Shown one piece after another: positions 1-6,225 of a stretch of DNA of 21,001 nucleotides. Both the position numbers and the translations under genes were made by a program. Below the pieces are notes generated by a model that saw only the letters and a program-made list of their open reading frames with translations, was not told the DNA's origin and made no database searches. The DNA is taken from the IMG/VR virus record IMGVR_UViG_3300042319_000971, positions 1 to 21,001 of that record, one strand, 5' to 3'. Source of the DNA: a virus. Numbering within the stretch: position 1 is the first letter of the stretch; every line of letters starts with the position of its first letter.

Positions 1-86
1 TTTCGTGCGCTCTAAACCTGGTCTACGTGTACACAGGGATGGAAAACCTTGCCGCAAAGGTGCTTAACCACTACCCGAAAGGATGA
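1..86 (+). other. Possible 3' end of an unidentified upstream gene
   Basis: Two plus-strand frames are open from the window edge. One runs to a TAA at 64-66 and ends in RDGKPCRKGA. The other runs to a TGA at 84-86 and ends in ENLAAKVLNHYPKG. Either could be the C-terminus of a gene starting before the window, and the second has the more ordinary composition. Too little is present to choose between them or to name a product. Confidence 0.3.
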
Positions 87-289
87 CGATCGCTACTAAG
101 ACCTGCGATTTGGTTATTTGAAAAGAACAACAAGGCAAAAAGAAGGGAGAAATACCCTACGTGTGTGCATTTGTTAGCGTAAATGTATACACCGCCGTCG
201 TATAAAGACGCAGCTCGAGGTACCGGATGACCGCCTCTGTAACGCTGTAACGCTAGAGTGTACTGTGCAACTCGCATAATGCTCTTATC

Positions 290-308
290 TTTGCCCGGCC
301 TGGGCAAA
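290..308. other. Perfect 7-bp hairpin
   Basis: TTTGCCC (290-296) and GGGCAAA (302-308) form a perfect 7-bp stem around a 5-base loop. No T-run follows on the plus strand, so it is not a typical intrinsic terminator. It could be a processing site or a protein-binding site. Confidence 0.55.
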
Positions 309-337
309 GTGTGACTGAACAATCTGCATAATACTTG

Positions 338-352
338 AATTGCTTCGCAATT
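338..352. other. Short hairpin with TTC loop
   Basis: AATTGC (338-343) and GCAATT (347-352) pair around a TTC loop. No U-tract follows on either strand. Its function is unknown; it lies about 60 bases before the terminator hairpin. Confidence 0.45.
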
Positions 353-410
353 ACAATGTAAATCAATTAAAAAAGAAGACAATCCGCGTTGAGCGATAAG
401 CGAAAACGCA

Positions 411-432
411 AACGAGCGCAAGCTCGTTTTTC
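411..432 (+). terminator. Intrinsic (Rho-independent) terminator
   Basis: AACGAGC (411-417), a GCAA tetraloop (418-421) and GCTCGTT (422-428) form a perfect 7-bp stem that runs into a T5 tract (427-431). It probably ends transcription of the upstream gene and insulates the late unit that starts just after it. Confidence 0.8.
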
Positions 433-440
433 AATAAATA
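433..440 (+). promoter_or_regulatory. Late-promoter-like box AATAAATA
   Basis: AATAAATA matches 7 of 8 positions of the T4 late consensus TATAAATA, which is read by a gp55-type sigma factor. It lies directly after the terminator and about 93 bases before the gene at 533. A start from here would give a long leader, so the box at 490 is a rival. Confidence 0.45.
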
Positions 441-489
441 AACTATAGTTCTTTGCGTTAGAAAGATTAAGTCATCAATGGCACATCTT

Positions 490-498
490 GATTAAATA
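490..498 (+). promoter_or_regulatory. Second late-promoter-like box GATTAAATA
   Basis: GATTAAATA resembles the T4-type late box and lies about 35 bases before the gene at 533. That is a normal leader length, leaving room for the AGGGA ribosome site near 518. It may be the main or an additional late promoter for the 533-2025 unit. Confidence 0.4.
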
Positions 499-532
499 CA
501 AAACAAAGAAAACCAATTAGGGACCGCTTGAT

Positions 533-1573
533 ATGAGAATTAACGAAATCTTAACTGAATCACAGCTGCAACAGCTAGAAGAAGGTCCGAAGCTTGATGC
601 TTTTGGACGAGGTGTGGGCCAAGCTGTAGGCGGTTTTGCTAAAGGTGTAGGAGCAGTAGCAGGCGGTGTAAGAGGAGCTTTTACAGCACTCAAAAAAGGA
701 TACCAGTCTGGCAAAGCTGTGGTCGGAGATGATCCAGATCCTAATGCAGGAAAACCTGGATACACAGCGCCTAGAGACCCAGCTGATCAAGCTCCTGCAC
801 CTTCTACAACAACTCCGCCGTCAGCAGCTGATATCAATGCGCAAGGTCCTGAAGGTTCAGCACCCGCTAAACCCCAAACTGGTGATGCTGGCAAAGCATT
901 AGCTAAGTCCACAGCAGTAGTTGATAAACAGCAAGCTCAGAACCAAGAAAAAGCCAATCAAACTGTGTATGCACAGGTCAAAGCTAATGTAGACAAGCTA
1001 GATAAGAAAGGCAAGCAGAGAATTTTGCAAATGCTACAGAAATCTATGTCAGCACCAGCACCTAAAGCACCAGCAGCACCAGCAGGTGGAGCAGCAGGAG
1101 CAGGAGCAATGGGTCAAATGGCCAATCAGCTAGCTGGCCAAAAACCTAACACTATGGCCAACGCACCTGTTAGTGCGACAAACACTGCCAAACCTGGCAA
1201 TCCAAATCTTGCTCAACCAGCGGCAGCACCAGCGGCAGATGCAGCGGCACCTGCAACAACACCTGCGGCACCTGCAACAACACCTGCGGCAACAGCAACA
1301 AAAGCTAAAGGTGGTAGAGTTAAAGGCGCTGGACCAAGTATGACACCTGATGCCATACGTAAACGTGCATCTAGAGAAGCAGCAGCCGCAAAAGCCAAGG
1401 CTGGCAATGCAGCAATGGGCGGTATGGCAAATCAACTGCAACAACAAAACGCCGGTAAAGATAATTACGGAAATGCATTGTCAGAAGCATTGGCCCAGCG
1501 TGTGGAAATGCACAAGCAGAAAATGTTTGAAACTGGCCTAGCACGAGGTACAGTCAGCGTGTTTAGAAAATGA
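533..1573 (+). CDS. Putative capsid-targeted internal protein with glycine-zipper and Ala/Pro linkers
   Basis: I do not recognise a named family for this 346-residue protein. Residues 1-9 (MRINEILTE) resemble the T4 capsid-targeting sequence of internal head proteins (MKTYQEFIAE). They end in an [L/I]xE site of the type cut by gp21. Residues about 25-60 are glycine-zipper-like (GVGQAVGGFAKGVGAVAGG) and could form a membrane-active helix. The rest is largely disordered Ala/Pro/Thr linker. A repeated element, GxMGxMANQL, occurs near residues 190 and 292, with basic helices near 150-165 and at the C-terminus. The start follows an AGGGA ribosome site. The stop overlaps the next gene as ATGA, implying coupling. 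The two proteins share the N-terminal architecture, so they probably arose by duplication. Packaging in the head and delivery with DNA is inference. Confidence 0.7.
   Translation: MRINEILTESQLQQLEEGPKLDAFGRGVGQAVGGFAKGVGAVAGGVRGAFTALKKGYQSGKAVVGDDPDPNAGKPGYTAPRDPADQAPAPSTTTPPSAADINAQGPEGSAPAKPQTGDAGKALAKSTAVVDKQQAQNQEKANQTVYAQVKANVDKLDKKGKQRILQMLQKSMSAPAPKAPAAPAGGAAGAGAMGQMANQLAGQKPNTMANAPVSATNTAKPGNPNLAQPAAAPAADAAAPATTPAAPATTPAATATKAKGGRVKGAGPSMTPDAIRKRASREAAAAKAKAGNAAMGGMANQLQQQNAGKDNYGNALSEALAQRVEMHKQKMFETGLARGTVSVFRK
1244..1285 (+). repeat. Two perfect 21-bp tandem copies in the Ala/Pro/Thr linker
   Basis: A 21-base unit beginning GCGGCACCTGCAACAACACC is present at 1244-1264 and again at 1265-1285, with a degenerate third copy after it. 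It encodes Ala-Ala-Pro-Ala-Thr-Thr-Pro repeats in a low-complexity linker. Copy number could change in frame by slippage. Confidence 0.85.
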
Positions 1574-2025
1574 AAATTAAAGAAATAATTTCTGAAGCTC
1601 CTGCAGGCGACATAGGTCATGCTGTTGGTCATACAACAAATGCTGCCGCTAAAGGAATTGGGGCTGTAGCTGGTGCAGTAGCAGGAGCACCAAAGCGTGT
1701 TGCCAAGGGAATTAAATCAGGAGCAGCAGCTTTTGATAAACTCATGTCCCCTAGTCAATGGTTCGGTGGCAACGATGACGAACCTAGTAATTTTGAAAAA
1801 GACACTGCTAAAAATGATAAAGCAGATGCCGCTGCTTATAAAGCCACTGTAACATCTGTATCACGAGGAATGACTCCGAACGCTCAGGACATTTCAAATC
1901 TAAAACAGTTAGCAGCAGGTTCCAAAACTCCAGAAGAACAAGCAGTATTAAAAGCTGCTTATTTGGGACTCCGATTAAATCCTGAACAAGTAGCGATAAT
2001 CAAACAGGTAGCTGCTAGGCTCTAG
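1570..2025 (+). CDS. Second putative capsid-targeted glycine-zipper protein, paralog of the preceding gene
   Basis: This 151-residue protein begins MKIKEIISE followed by Ala. This is again a capsid-targeting-like nonapeptide ending in an ISE site suited to gp21 cleavage. Residues about 17-52 (AAAKGIGAVAGAVAGAPKRV, then KGIKSG) align closely with the glycine-zipper segment of the upstream protein. The remainder has no Ala/Pro linker. It holds a charged middle and a C-terminal helical part (NLKQLAAGSKTPEEQAVLKA) ending in VAARL. Translation is coupled to the upstream gene through an ATGA overlap. Its TAG stop shares the palindrome CTAG with the stop of the convergent minus-strand gene. The function is unknown; an internal or ejected virion protein is the best inference. 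Confidence 0.7.
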   Translation: MKIKEIISEAPAGDIGHAVGHTTNAAAKGIGAVAGAVAGAPKRVAKGIKSGAAAFDKLMSPSQWFGGNDDEPSNFEKDTAKNDKADAAAYKATVTSVSRGMTPNAQDISNLKQLAAGSKTPEEQAVLKAAYLGLRLNPEQVAIIKQVAARL

Positions 2026-2249
2026 AAAAACGGTAGTCCAGTTTTTTTAGTTGTTTCTAAATTTTCTTTTATTATCTCACCAACTATGTCTCTTTCTTCG
2101 GGACTGAAATTCATTACTTCAGCGTATGAAAGTCCGCGCATATACCAACATAGCTGTAATGCTTCTTTTTTAATCACCCTTGCCTGCTTGTCTAACTTGT
2201 CTGATAACTCTACGATCTCAGGTAGGGTCAGTCCGGAGATCTGACTGCG
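2022..2249 (-). CDS. 51: gp51-like hub-assembly/tail-chaperone segment, probably made by -1 frameshift from gp26
   Basis: This frame codes for 75 residues, including DKLDKQARVIKKEALQLCWY, then MRGLSYAEVMNFSPEERD and the C-terminus KENLETTKKTGLPFF. I recall similar short proteins annotated as gp51, baseplate hub assembly catalyst, in T4-like marine phages, but cannot verify this here. In this frame there is no ATG before the internal one in WYMRG, and no ribosome site. GTG in ARVIKK is a weak alternative start. The frame opens just upstream inside gp26 and is entered exactly by a -1 slip at TTTTTTC (2249-2255). That would fuse 283 residues of gp26 to these 75, giving 358 in all. The composition and C-terminus argue that it is a real gene. 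The name is moderately sure and the mode of expression is inferred. Confidence 0.65.
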   Translation of the reverse strand, partial: RSQISGLTLPEIVELSDKLDKQARVIKKEALQLCWYMRGLSYAEVMNFSPEERDIVGEIIKENLETTKKTGLPFF

Positions 2250-3097
2250 AAAAAATTTGAATTATCCATGGTAATTGGGATATCAAATACTGTCGAACAT
2301 TCACCACAGGCAACATTTTTCACTTTGAATTCCATGCCTGCTCTCATAGACGTGAGATGTGTTTGAATTTTATCAAATATGTCTTTAGGACAGTTGTTGA
2401 TAAATTCTTTGATCTGTGCTTTATCTGTGCTTACACCGTCTGGTGTTTCTATGCCAGTGATACAATCGGCAATGACATCGATGGTAAGTTCAGTAATTTT
2501 TACAAAACTTTTGCCAAACTTTTCTAACTTAGCTTCATCGTCAAGCTCTTCATCATTGATCACAGTGAACAACTTCTGTTGTTCCATGGTCTTGAGACTG
2601 ATTTTTGTTGTTTCTTTGTATGAATAAGGTCTTATTTTGATAGTCAACGGGTCAGCATGCACTGTATCATTGTATTCAAAATTAAGGAACATATCCATCC
2701 AGGGCTGTAGAGAAATAGGATAGGTGTTCTCTGCGCTGCATTTTGGACACTTGCAGTCAACATCCATTCTATCACCATATGTGGCAATACGAATAGCTAT
2801 CAACACAAAATCTAAATCTAAGCTAGGCATTGACCAAGGTTCCAGTAGGGCAGGGAAACAACTTTTGATCACTTCAACAGTGCTTTGTCCTGTGAGCAAA
2901 GCGTCTGGAGTTTTAAACATCAACTCATCTTTGGCAGTCATTGAATACACAGGATATTCATCATTGGCGCTGCGATCCAAGGCGTTCTGCGGATAGAAAT
3001 TGCCTTTGCTAGGCAATCTCACATAAATTTTTGGTTGTCTGAACCATCCAGCAAGAGGATTCTTCTGCGTCTGGTTTTGATTAGGAATTTGGTTCAT
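2228..3097 (-). CDS. 26: Baseplate hub subunit / assembly protein, gp26-like
   Basis: The 289-residue protein resembles the T4 gp26-type baseplate protein family (Pfam T4_baseplate), which is needed to build the baseplate hub. The N-terminal QNQTQKNPLAGWFRQPKIYV followed by LPSKGNFY is typical of that family. Four cysteines, C117/C120 (KCPKC) and C264/C267 (CGEC), form two CxxC knuckles, suggesting a zinc ribbon. The acidic middle (INDEELDDEAKLEKF) is helical. The start is supported by GGAG seven bases upstream and by a perfect minus-strand late box, TATAAATA, at 3132-3139. The stop lies just beyond a slippery TTTTTTC and inside the overlapping gp51-like frame. It is divergent from the tape-measure gene. 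Family assignment is fairly firm; zinc binding is inferred. Confidence 0.85.
   Translation of the reverse strand: MNQIPNQNQTQKNPLAGWFRQPKIYVRLPSKGNFYPQNALDRSANDEYPVYSMTAKDELMFKTPDALLTGQSTVEVIKSCFPALLEPWSMPSLDLDFVLIAIRIATYGDRMDVDCKCPKCSAENTYPISLQPWMDMFLNFEYNDTVHADPLTIKIRPYSYKETTKISLKTMEQQKLFTVINDEELDDEAKLEKFGKSFVKITELTIDVIADCITGIETPDGVSTDKAQIKEFINNCPKDIFDKIQTHLTSMRAGMEFKVKNVACGECSTVFDIPITMDNSNFFAVRSPD
2249..2255 (-). promoter_or_regulatory. Predicted -1 ribosomal frameshift site T TTT TTC
   Basis: On the minus strand the gp26 frame reads AAT TTT TTC GCA. The heptamer T-TTT-TTC lets both tRNAs re-pair after a -1 slip, and the shifted frame is exactly the gp51-like one. Phage P2 uses the near-identical TTTTTTG between its tail-chaperone genes E and E'. 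A weak hairpin (CAGTC/GACTG, 9-base loop) follows almost immediately, closer than usual for a stimulator. Confidence 0.6.
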
Positions 3098-3131
3098 TTT
3101 ATCTCCGGTAAATATATAATAATCTGCATTG

Positions 3132-3139
3132 TATTTATA
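3132..3139 (-). promoter_or_regulatory. T4-type late promoter (perfect TATAAATA)
   Basis: The minus strand reads CATATAAATACAA, a perfect match to the T4 late consensus TATAAATA. It lies 35 bases before the gp26 start, leaving room for a leader and the GGAG ribosome site. It sits in the 71-base divergent region shared with the tape-measure gene, whose own promoter is less clear (AT-rich 3112-3122). Confidence 0.75.
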
Positions 3140-3168
3140 TGCGTATTTTATCAGGAAAAAAATAAATC

Positions 3169-6100
3169 ATGGCATCTGTGTTCATTGATATCCCCGGAAT
3201 AGGTACTGTAGAAGCCAAGAACGCTGCTTCTGAAGCAACCTTGCAGGCAATTCTTCAGACAATGCGAGCAGTTCAACGGAACACCCAGCAGAGAGGTGGT
3301 GCAGGTGGTGGTGCAGGTGGTGGTGCAGGTGGTGGTGCAGGTGGTGGTGCAGGTGGTGGTGCAGGTGGTGGTGCACAAACAGTAAGCGGAAAAGCAGCTT
3401 CATTTGCTTCTAAAATGGCTGCTCAGTCAGCTGGCCAATTTGCAAAATCTGCTGGATATGCCGGACAAATGGCTAATCAAGCCAGCAAGGCGATTAGCGG
3501 GGTTGCAGGCACCGTTGGCTTTCTTGGCAAAGGCGCTAGTTCAGCTGTTCGAGGAATCAATAATCTAGCTCAAGCCGGGGTATCCGCAGCTGAAGGTCTA
3601 GCTAATATGAATGACAGTCTGACTTCAGCAGCCAGCGCCTTAAATGCAATACCAAAAATAGGAGGACTACTAGCAGGTATTTTTGGAGCAATAGCAGGAG
3701 CCACAGAAAGTTTAGCAGCGTCAATAAAAGGAGCCACAGCCAGTGGTGCTTCATTTGGCGGATCACTAAGCCAACTACAAGCGTCATCTGCCCAGGCAGG
3801 CATGACCATGGAAAAATTTGGTAAACTCGTAGCAGAAAACGGACAAGCCATGGGTGCATTTGGATCTACCACAGAATCCGGAGCTAAGAATTTTGCTAGG
3901 CTCAGTGGTCAATTAAGAGCAGCCGGCGGCGATTTGTATGCGTTGGGATTTGGTACCGAGGAAATAAATCAGGGATTGGCTAATTATGGCAAACTATTAA
4001 AACACCAAGGACTGCAAGGAACAAAATCTAACGCAGAACTAGTAGATGGCTCTAAAAAATATCTTAAAGAAATGGACTTGCTGGCTAAAATAACCGGTGA
4101 AACCAGAGCCGATAAAGAAAAAGAACGAGAAGCACTTGTAATAGATCAACAGCTAGCAGCAGCTATGGTAGGTATAAATGAGGATGTGGCAAAATCGGCA
4201 CATAATTTCATACAATCTATGCCTAAAGGAGTCATGAGAGACTTTGCCAAAGACATGATAGCCAACGGTACTGCAACCACTGACGCCAATAAATTATTGA
4301 TGAGTCAATATCCTGGACTAGCAGCACAAATGACTAGTCTGCATTCCAGTACACAGAGAAATGTTAAGATTACTGACGATCAAACAAAATCTGCCCTAAT
4401 CATGGGCAAGGCAGAATCTCAGAACTTAAAAAATACCAAAACTGCTGTGGCAGCAAACACCAGTGAGCTAGGAGTGTTAACTGATGGCTTTGTGGGGTTC
4501 AACAACGTTAACGTAGCTGCTATCGATACTGCAAAAGCGCAACAGGATGCCGCAGCAGCTGGCACTGACGGCACGTTACAAAATGTAGAAGCCATGAAGT
4601 CTCAACTGGCAGCTCTAAGTGATAATATCAAAATGCAGTTGATGGCCAGCGGAGGACTGGGCATGATGATGGGAATAATACAAAAATTAGCTGATTTTGT
4701 CATTGCTTATGTGATACCGGGTATCGGCATGTTAATACCTATACTGGGAAAGATATTTGACGGTGCTATGATGATTATAAAACCGATCATGGAATCATTA
4801 ACCACGGCATTTGGTAACATGGGCGGCACGTTATCAGCCGTGGACAATGTGTTAAACTGGTTATTTGAAACTCTGAACGGAGCAGTCCGAGGTGGTATAT
4901 TAATCTTTGAAAGTTTACTGCGAGCATTTGACACACTGTCGGGGCCTTTTTCAAGACTATCCGCTGCGATATTTGGCACTGAGGAAAGCACAAATAGTTT
5001 TTCAAACGTCTTGATACTAGTAGGTGATGCTGTGGGAACAGCGTTTGAAATTCTAGCCAAGGTCATCGGTTTTGTAATAGACTTTGCGATACTACCGTTG
5101 GTAGACGTGTTTAACACCTATCTCATGCCAACCATCAAAGCTGTAGGCGGCTTTTTCATGGATTATCTAGTGCCTATACTTGTAGCAGCAGGAGTAGCAT
5201 TTTTAGCATTTAATGCGTTGACAATAGCAGCCACCGTGGTAAAATTTGCTTATATGGCAGCTATGCTTGTTGCTACTGTTGGCCTTGGTCTTTTAGCTGC
5301 AGGTGTAGCCATAGTGGCAGGTGCGTTTGCTCTGCTTACTAGTCCTATAGGATTAGCCATAGTTGCGATCTCTGCGTTGATTATTATTTTTAAGAAAGCT
5401 GGCGGAGATTTCCAGGTGGTAACAGATGGTCTCAAATATCTTTGGAGCGGATTACAAACTTTCTTTAGTGCATTAAAACTGGGATTTTTTAAAGTATTAG
5501 ATGCACTGCCTGGAGTTGATTTTAGTAAAGAGATAGAAGAAGAAGAAAAAAAGATAGTAGAACAAAAAGCTGAAAGAGAGGAACTGGTAACAAAAATGGC
5601 TACCAGAATGGAGGAGAATAAAGCAAAAGCCGCTGCCGATGCTGCCAAAGGAGACAGTAAAGAAGAAGGTGGTTTACTAAACAGCCTCAAAGGGTTGTTC
5701 AACATAGATCACAAAAATAGAGCAGGCGCTCACATAGAACAGAAAAATGCACAGGTGAGTGCATTCAAAGGTATTCCGGGAGCAGTCAGTGGTGGCATAT
5801 CAGGTGGAATGCCATCACTCAAGGAAGGTGTCAAGGAAGGTGTCAAGGAAGGAGCAGCAAAACCCACAGATTTTAATGCTGGCCCAGAAGCATTGCTAAA
5901 ACAATTTGCTCAGAAAGAAGGCAGTCCTTTAGCTGGCGCTGACGCTCAAAAGCAGGCCATAGTAGCAGAAGCTGAAAAGAAAAAACAAGACGAAGCTGCG
6001 GCCAAACAAAAAGACGAAGCTACCAAAAAGAAAGAAGAAGAAGAAAAAAACAAAAAGAAAGAAGAAGAAGAAAAAAGTAAAAAACCAGAATCTGCGGAAA

Positions 6101-6225
6101 CCTTGCTTGCGCAGTTAAATACTAATATGATAAAACTGTTAGCACACGCAGAACAAACTACTAAAAATACGTATGCTACCTATGATGCAGCTAAGGGATT
6201 GAATAAGAATCTATACAAAGCATGA
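3169..6225 (+). CDS. Probable tail tape-measure protein (gp29-like role)
   Basis: At 1018 residues this is by far the longest complete protein here, and it has tape-measure architecture. The N-terminal helix (residues 1-40) leads into a Gly/Ala linker of six perfect GGGA units (43-69). Ala/Gly-rich helices follow to about 480. A strongly hydrophobic centre lies at about 494-545 and 624-745. Lysine/glutamate-rich coiled-coil segments follow near 786-830 and 925-978. Tape measures set tail length at about 1.5 angstrom per residue, so up to about 150 nm would be predicted. The adjacent divergent gp26/gp51-like pair fits the usual tape-measure/chaperone pairing. The start follows AGGA at a long spacing. 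The stop overlaps the portal gene as ATGA. Direct homology to T4 gp29 could not be shown by eye, so the role is inferred from architecture and context. Confidence 0.72.
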   Translation: MASVFIDIPGIGTVEAKNAASEATLQAILQTMRAVQRNTQQRGGAGGGAGGGAGGGAGGGAGGGAGGGAQTVSGKAASFASKMAAQSAGQFAKSAGYAGQMANQASKAISGVAGTVGFLGKGASSAVRGINNLAQAGVSAAEGLANMNDSLTSAASALNAIPKIGGLLAGIFGAIAGATESLAASIKGATASGASFGGSLSQLQASSAQAGMTMEKFGKLVAENGQAMGAFGSTTESGAKNFARLSGQLRAAGGDLYALGFGTEEINQGLANYGKLLKHQGLQGTKSNAELVDGSKKYLKEMDLLAKITGETRADKEKEREALVIDQQLAAAMVGINEDVAKSAHNFIQSMPKGVMRDFAKDMIANGTATTDANKLLMSQYPGLAAQMTSLHSSTQRNVKITDDQTKSALIMGKAESQNLKNTKTAVAANTSELGVLTDGFVGFNNVNVAAIDTAKAQQDAAAAGTDGTLQNVEAMKSQLAALSDNIKMQLMASGGLGMMMGIIQKLADFVIAYVIPGIGMLIPILGKIFDGAMMIIKPIMESLTTAFGNMGGTLSAVDNVLNWLFETLNGAVRGGILIFESLLRAFDTLSGPFSRLSAAIFGTEESTNSFSNVLILVGDAVGTAFEILAKVIGFVIDFAILPLVDVFNTYLMPTIKAVGGFFMDYLVPILVAAGVAFLAFNALTIAATVVKFAYMAAMLVATVGLGLLAAGVAIVAGAFALLTSPIGLAIVAISALIIIFKKAGGDFQVVTDGLKYLWSGLQTFFSALKLGFFKVLDALPGVDFSKEIEEEEKKIVEQKAEREELVTKMATRMEENKAKAAADAAKGDSKEEGGLLNSLKGLFNIDHKNRAGAHIEQKNAQVSAFKGIPGAVSGGISGGMPSLKEGVKEGVKEGAAKPTDFNAGPEALLKQFAQKEGSPLAGADAQKQAIVAEAEKKKQDEAAAKQKDEATKKKEEEEKNKKKEEEEKSKKPESAETLLAQLNTNMIKLLAHAEQTTKNTYATYDAAKGLNKNLYKA
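3295..3375 (+). repeat. 12-bp tandem repeat encoding (GGGA)6
   Basis: After a GGT GGT GCA start, the unit GGT GGT GGT GCA is repeated six times without a single base change. It encodes Gly-Gly-Gly-Ala units in the tape-measure protein. Perfect identity, including third positions, points to recent expansion by slippage. Changes in copy number would stay in frame. Confidence 0.95.

Larger units (their letters stand above)
87..410. other. Intergenic stretch without a credible gene
   Basis: I see no convincing coding region here. A 116-codon minus-strand open frame exists (71-421), but it has low-quality composition, no clear ribosome site and no recognisable domain. The stretch holds a tandem octamer GTAACGCT (239-246 and 247-254) and two perfect short hairpins, described separately. 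No tRNA cloverleaf or repeat array was recognised. An untranslated or small-RNA function is possible but unproven. Confidence 0.5.

Noticed and set aside
71-421. 116-codon minus-strand open frame in the gene-poor start
   Set aside because: It has no ribosome site, odd composition and no domain. It spans the terminator and hairpins, and every neighbouring gene up to 2025 is on the other strand.
1130-1447. Minus-strand cysteine-rich 105-codon frame
   Set aside because: It is a shadow of the Ala/Pro linker codons (GCA, GCG) in the 533 gene.
3295-3375. CRISPR-like array
   Set aside because: The repeats are 12 bp, contiguous, without spacers and within a reading frame. This is a coding minisatellite.
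3151-3403. Minus-strand frames with Cys-Thr or His-Leu repeats
   Set aside because: They are artefacts of reading the (GGGA)n repeat antisense. They are not metallothionein-like or His-rich proteins.
4707-5705. Minus-strand open frames of 136 and 151 codons within the tape-measure gene
   Set aside because: They lack ribosome sites and are Ser/Pro/Ala-rich complements of the real hydrophobic coding region.
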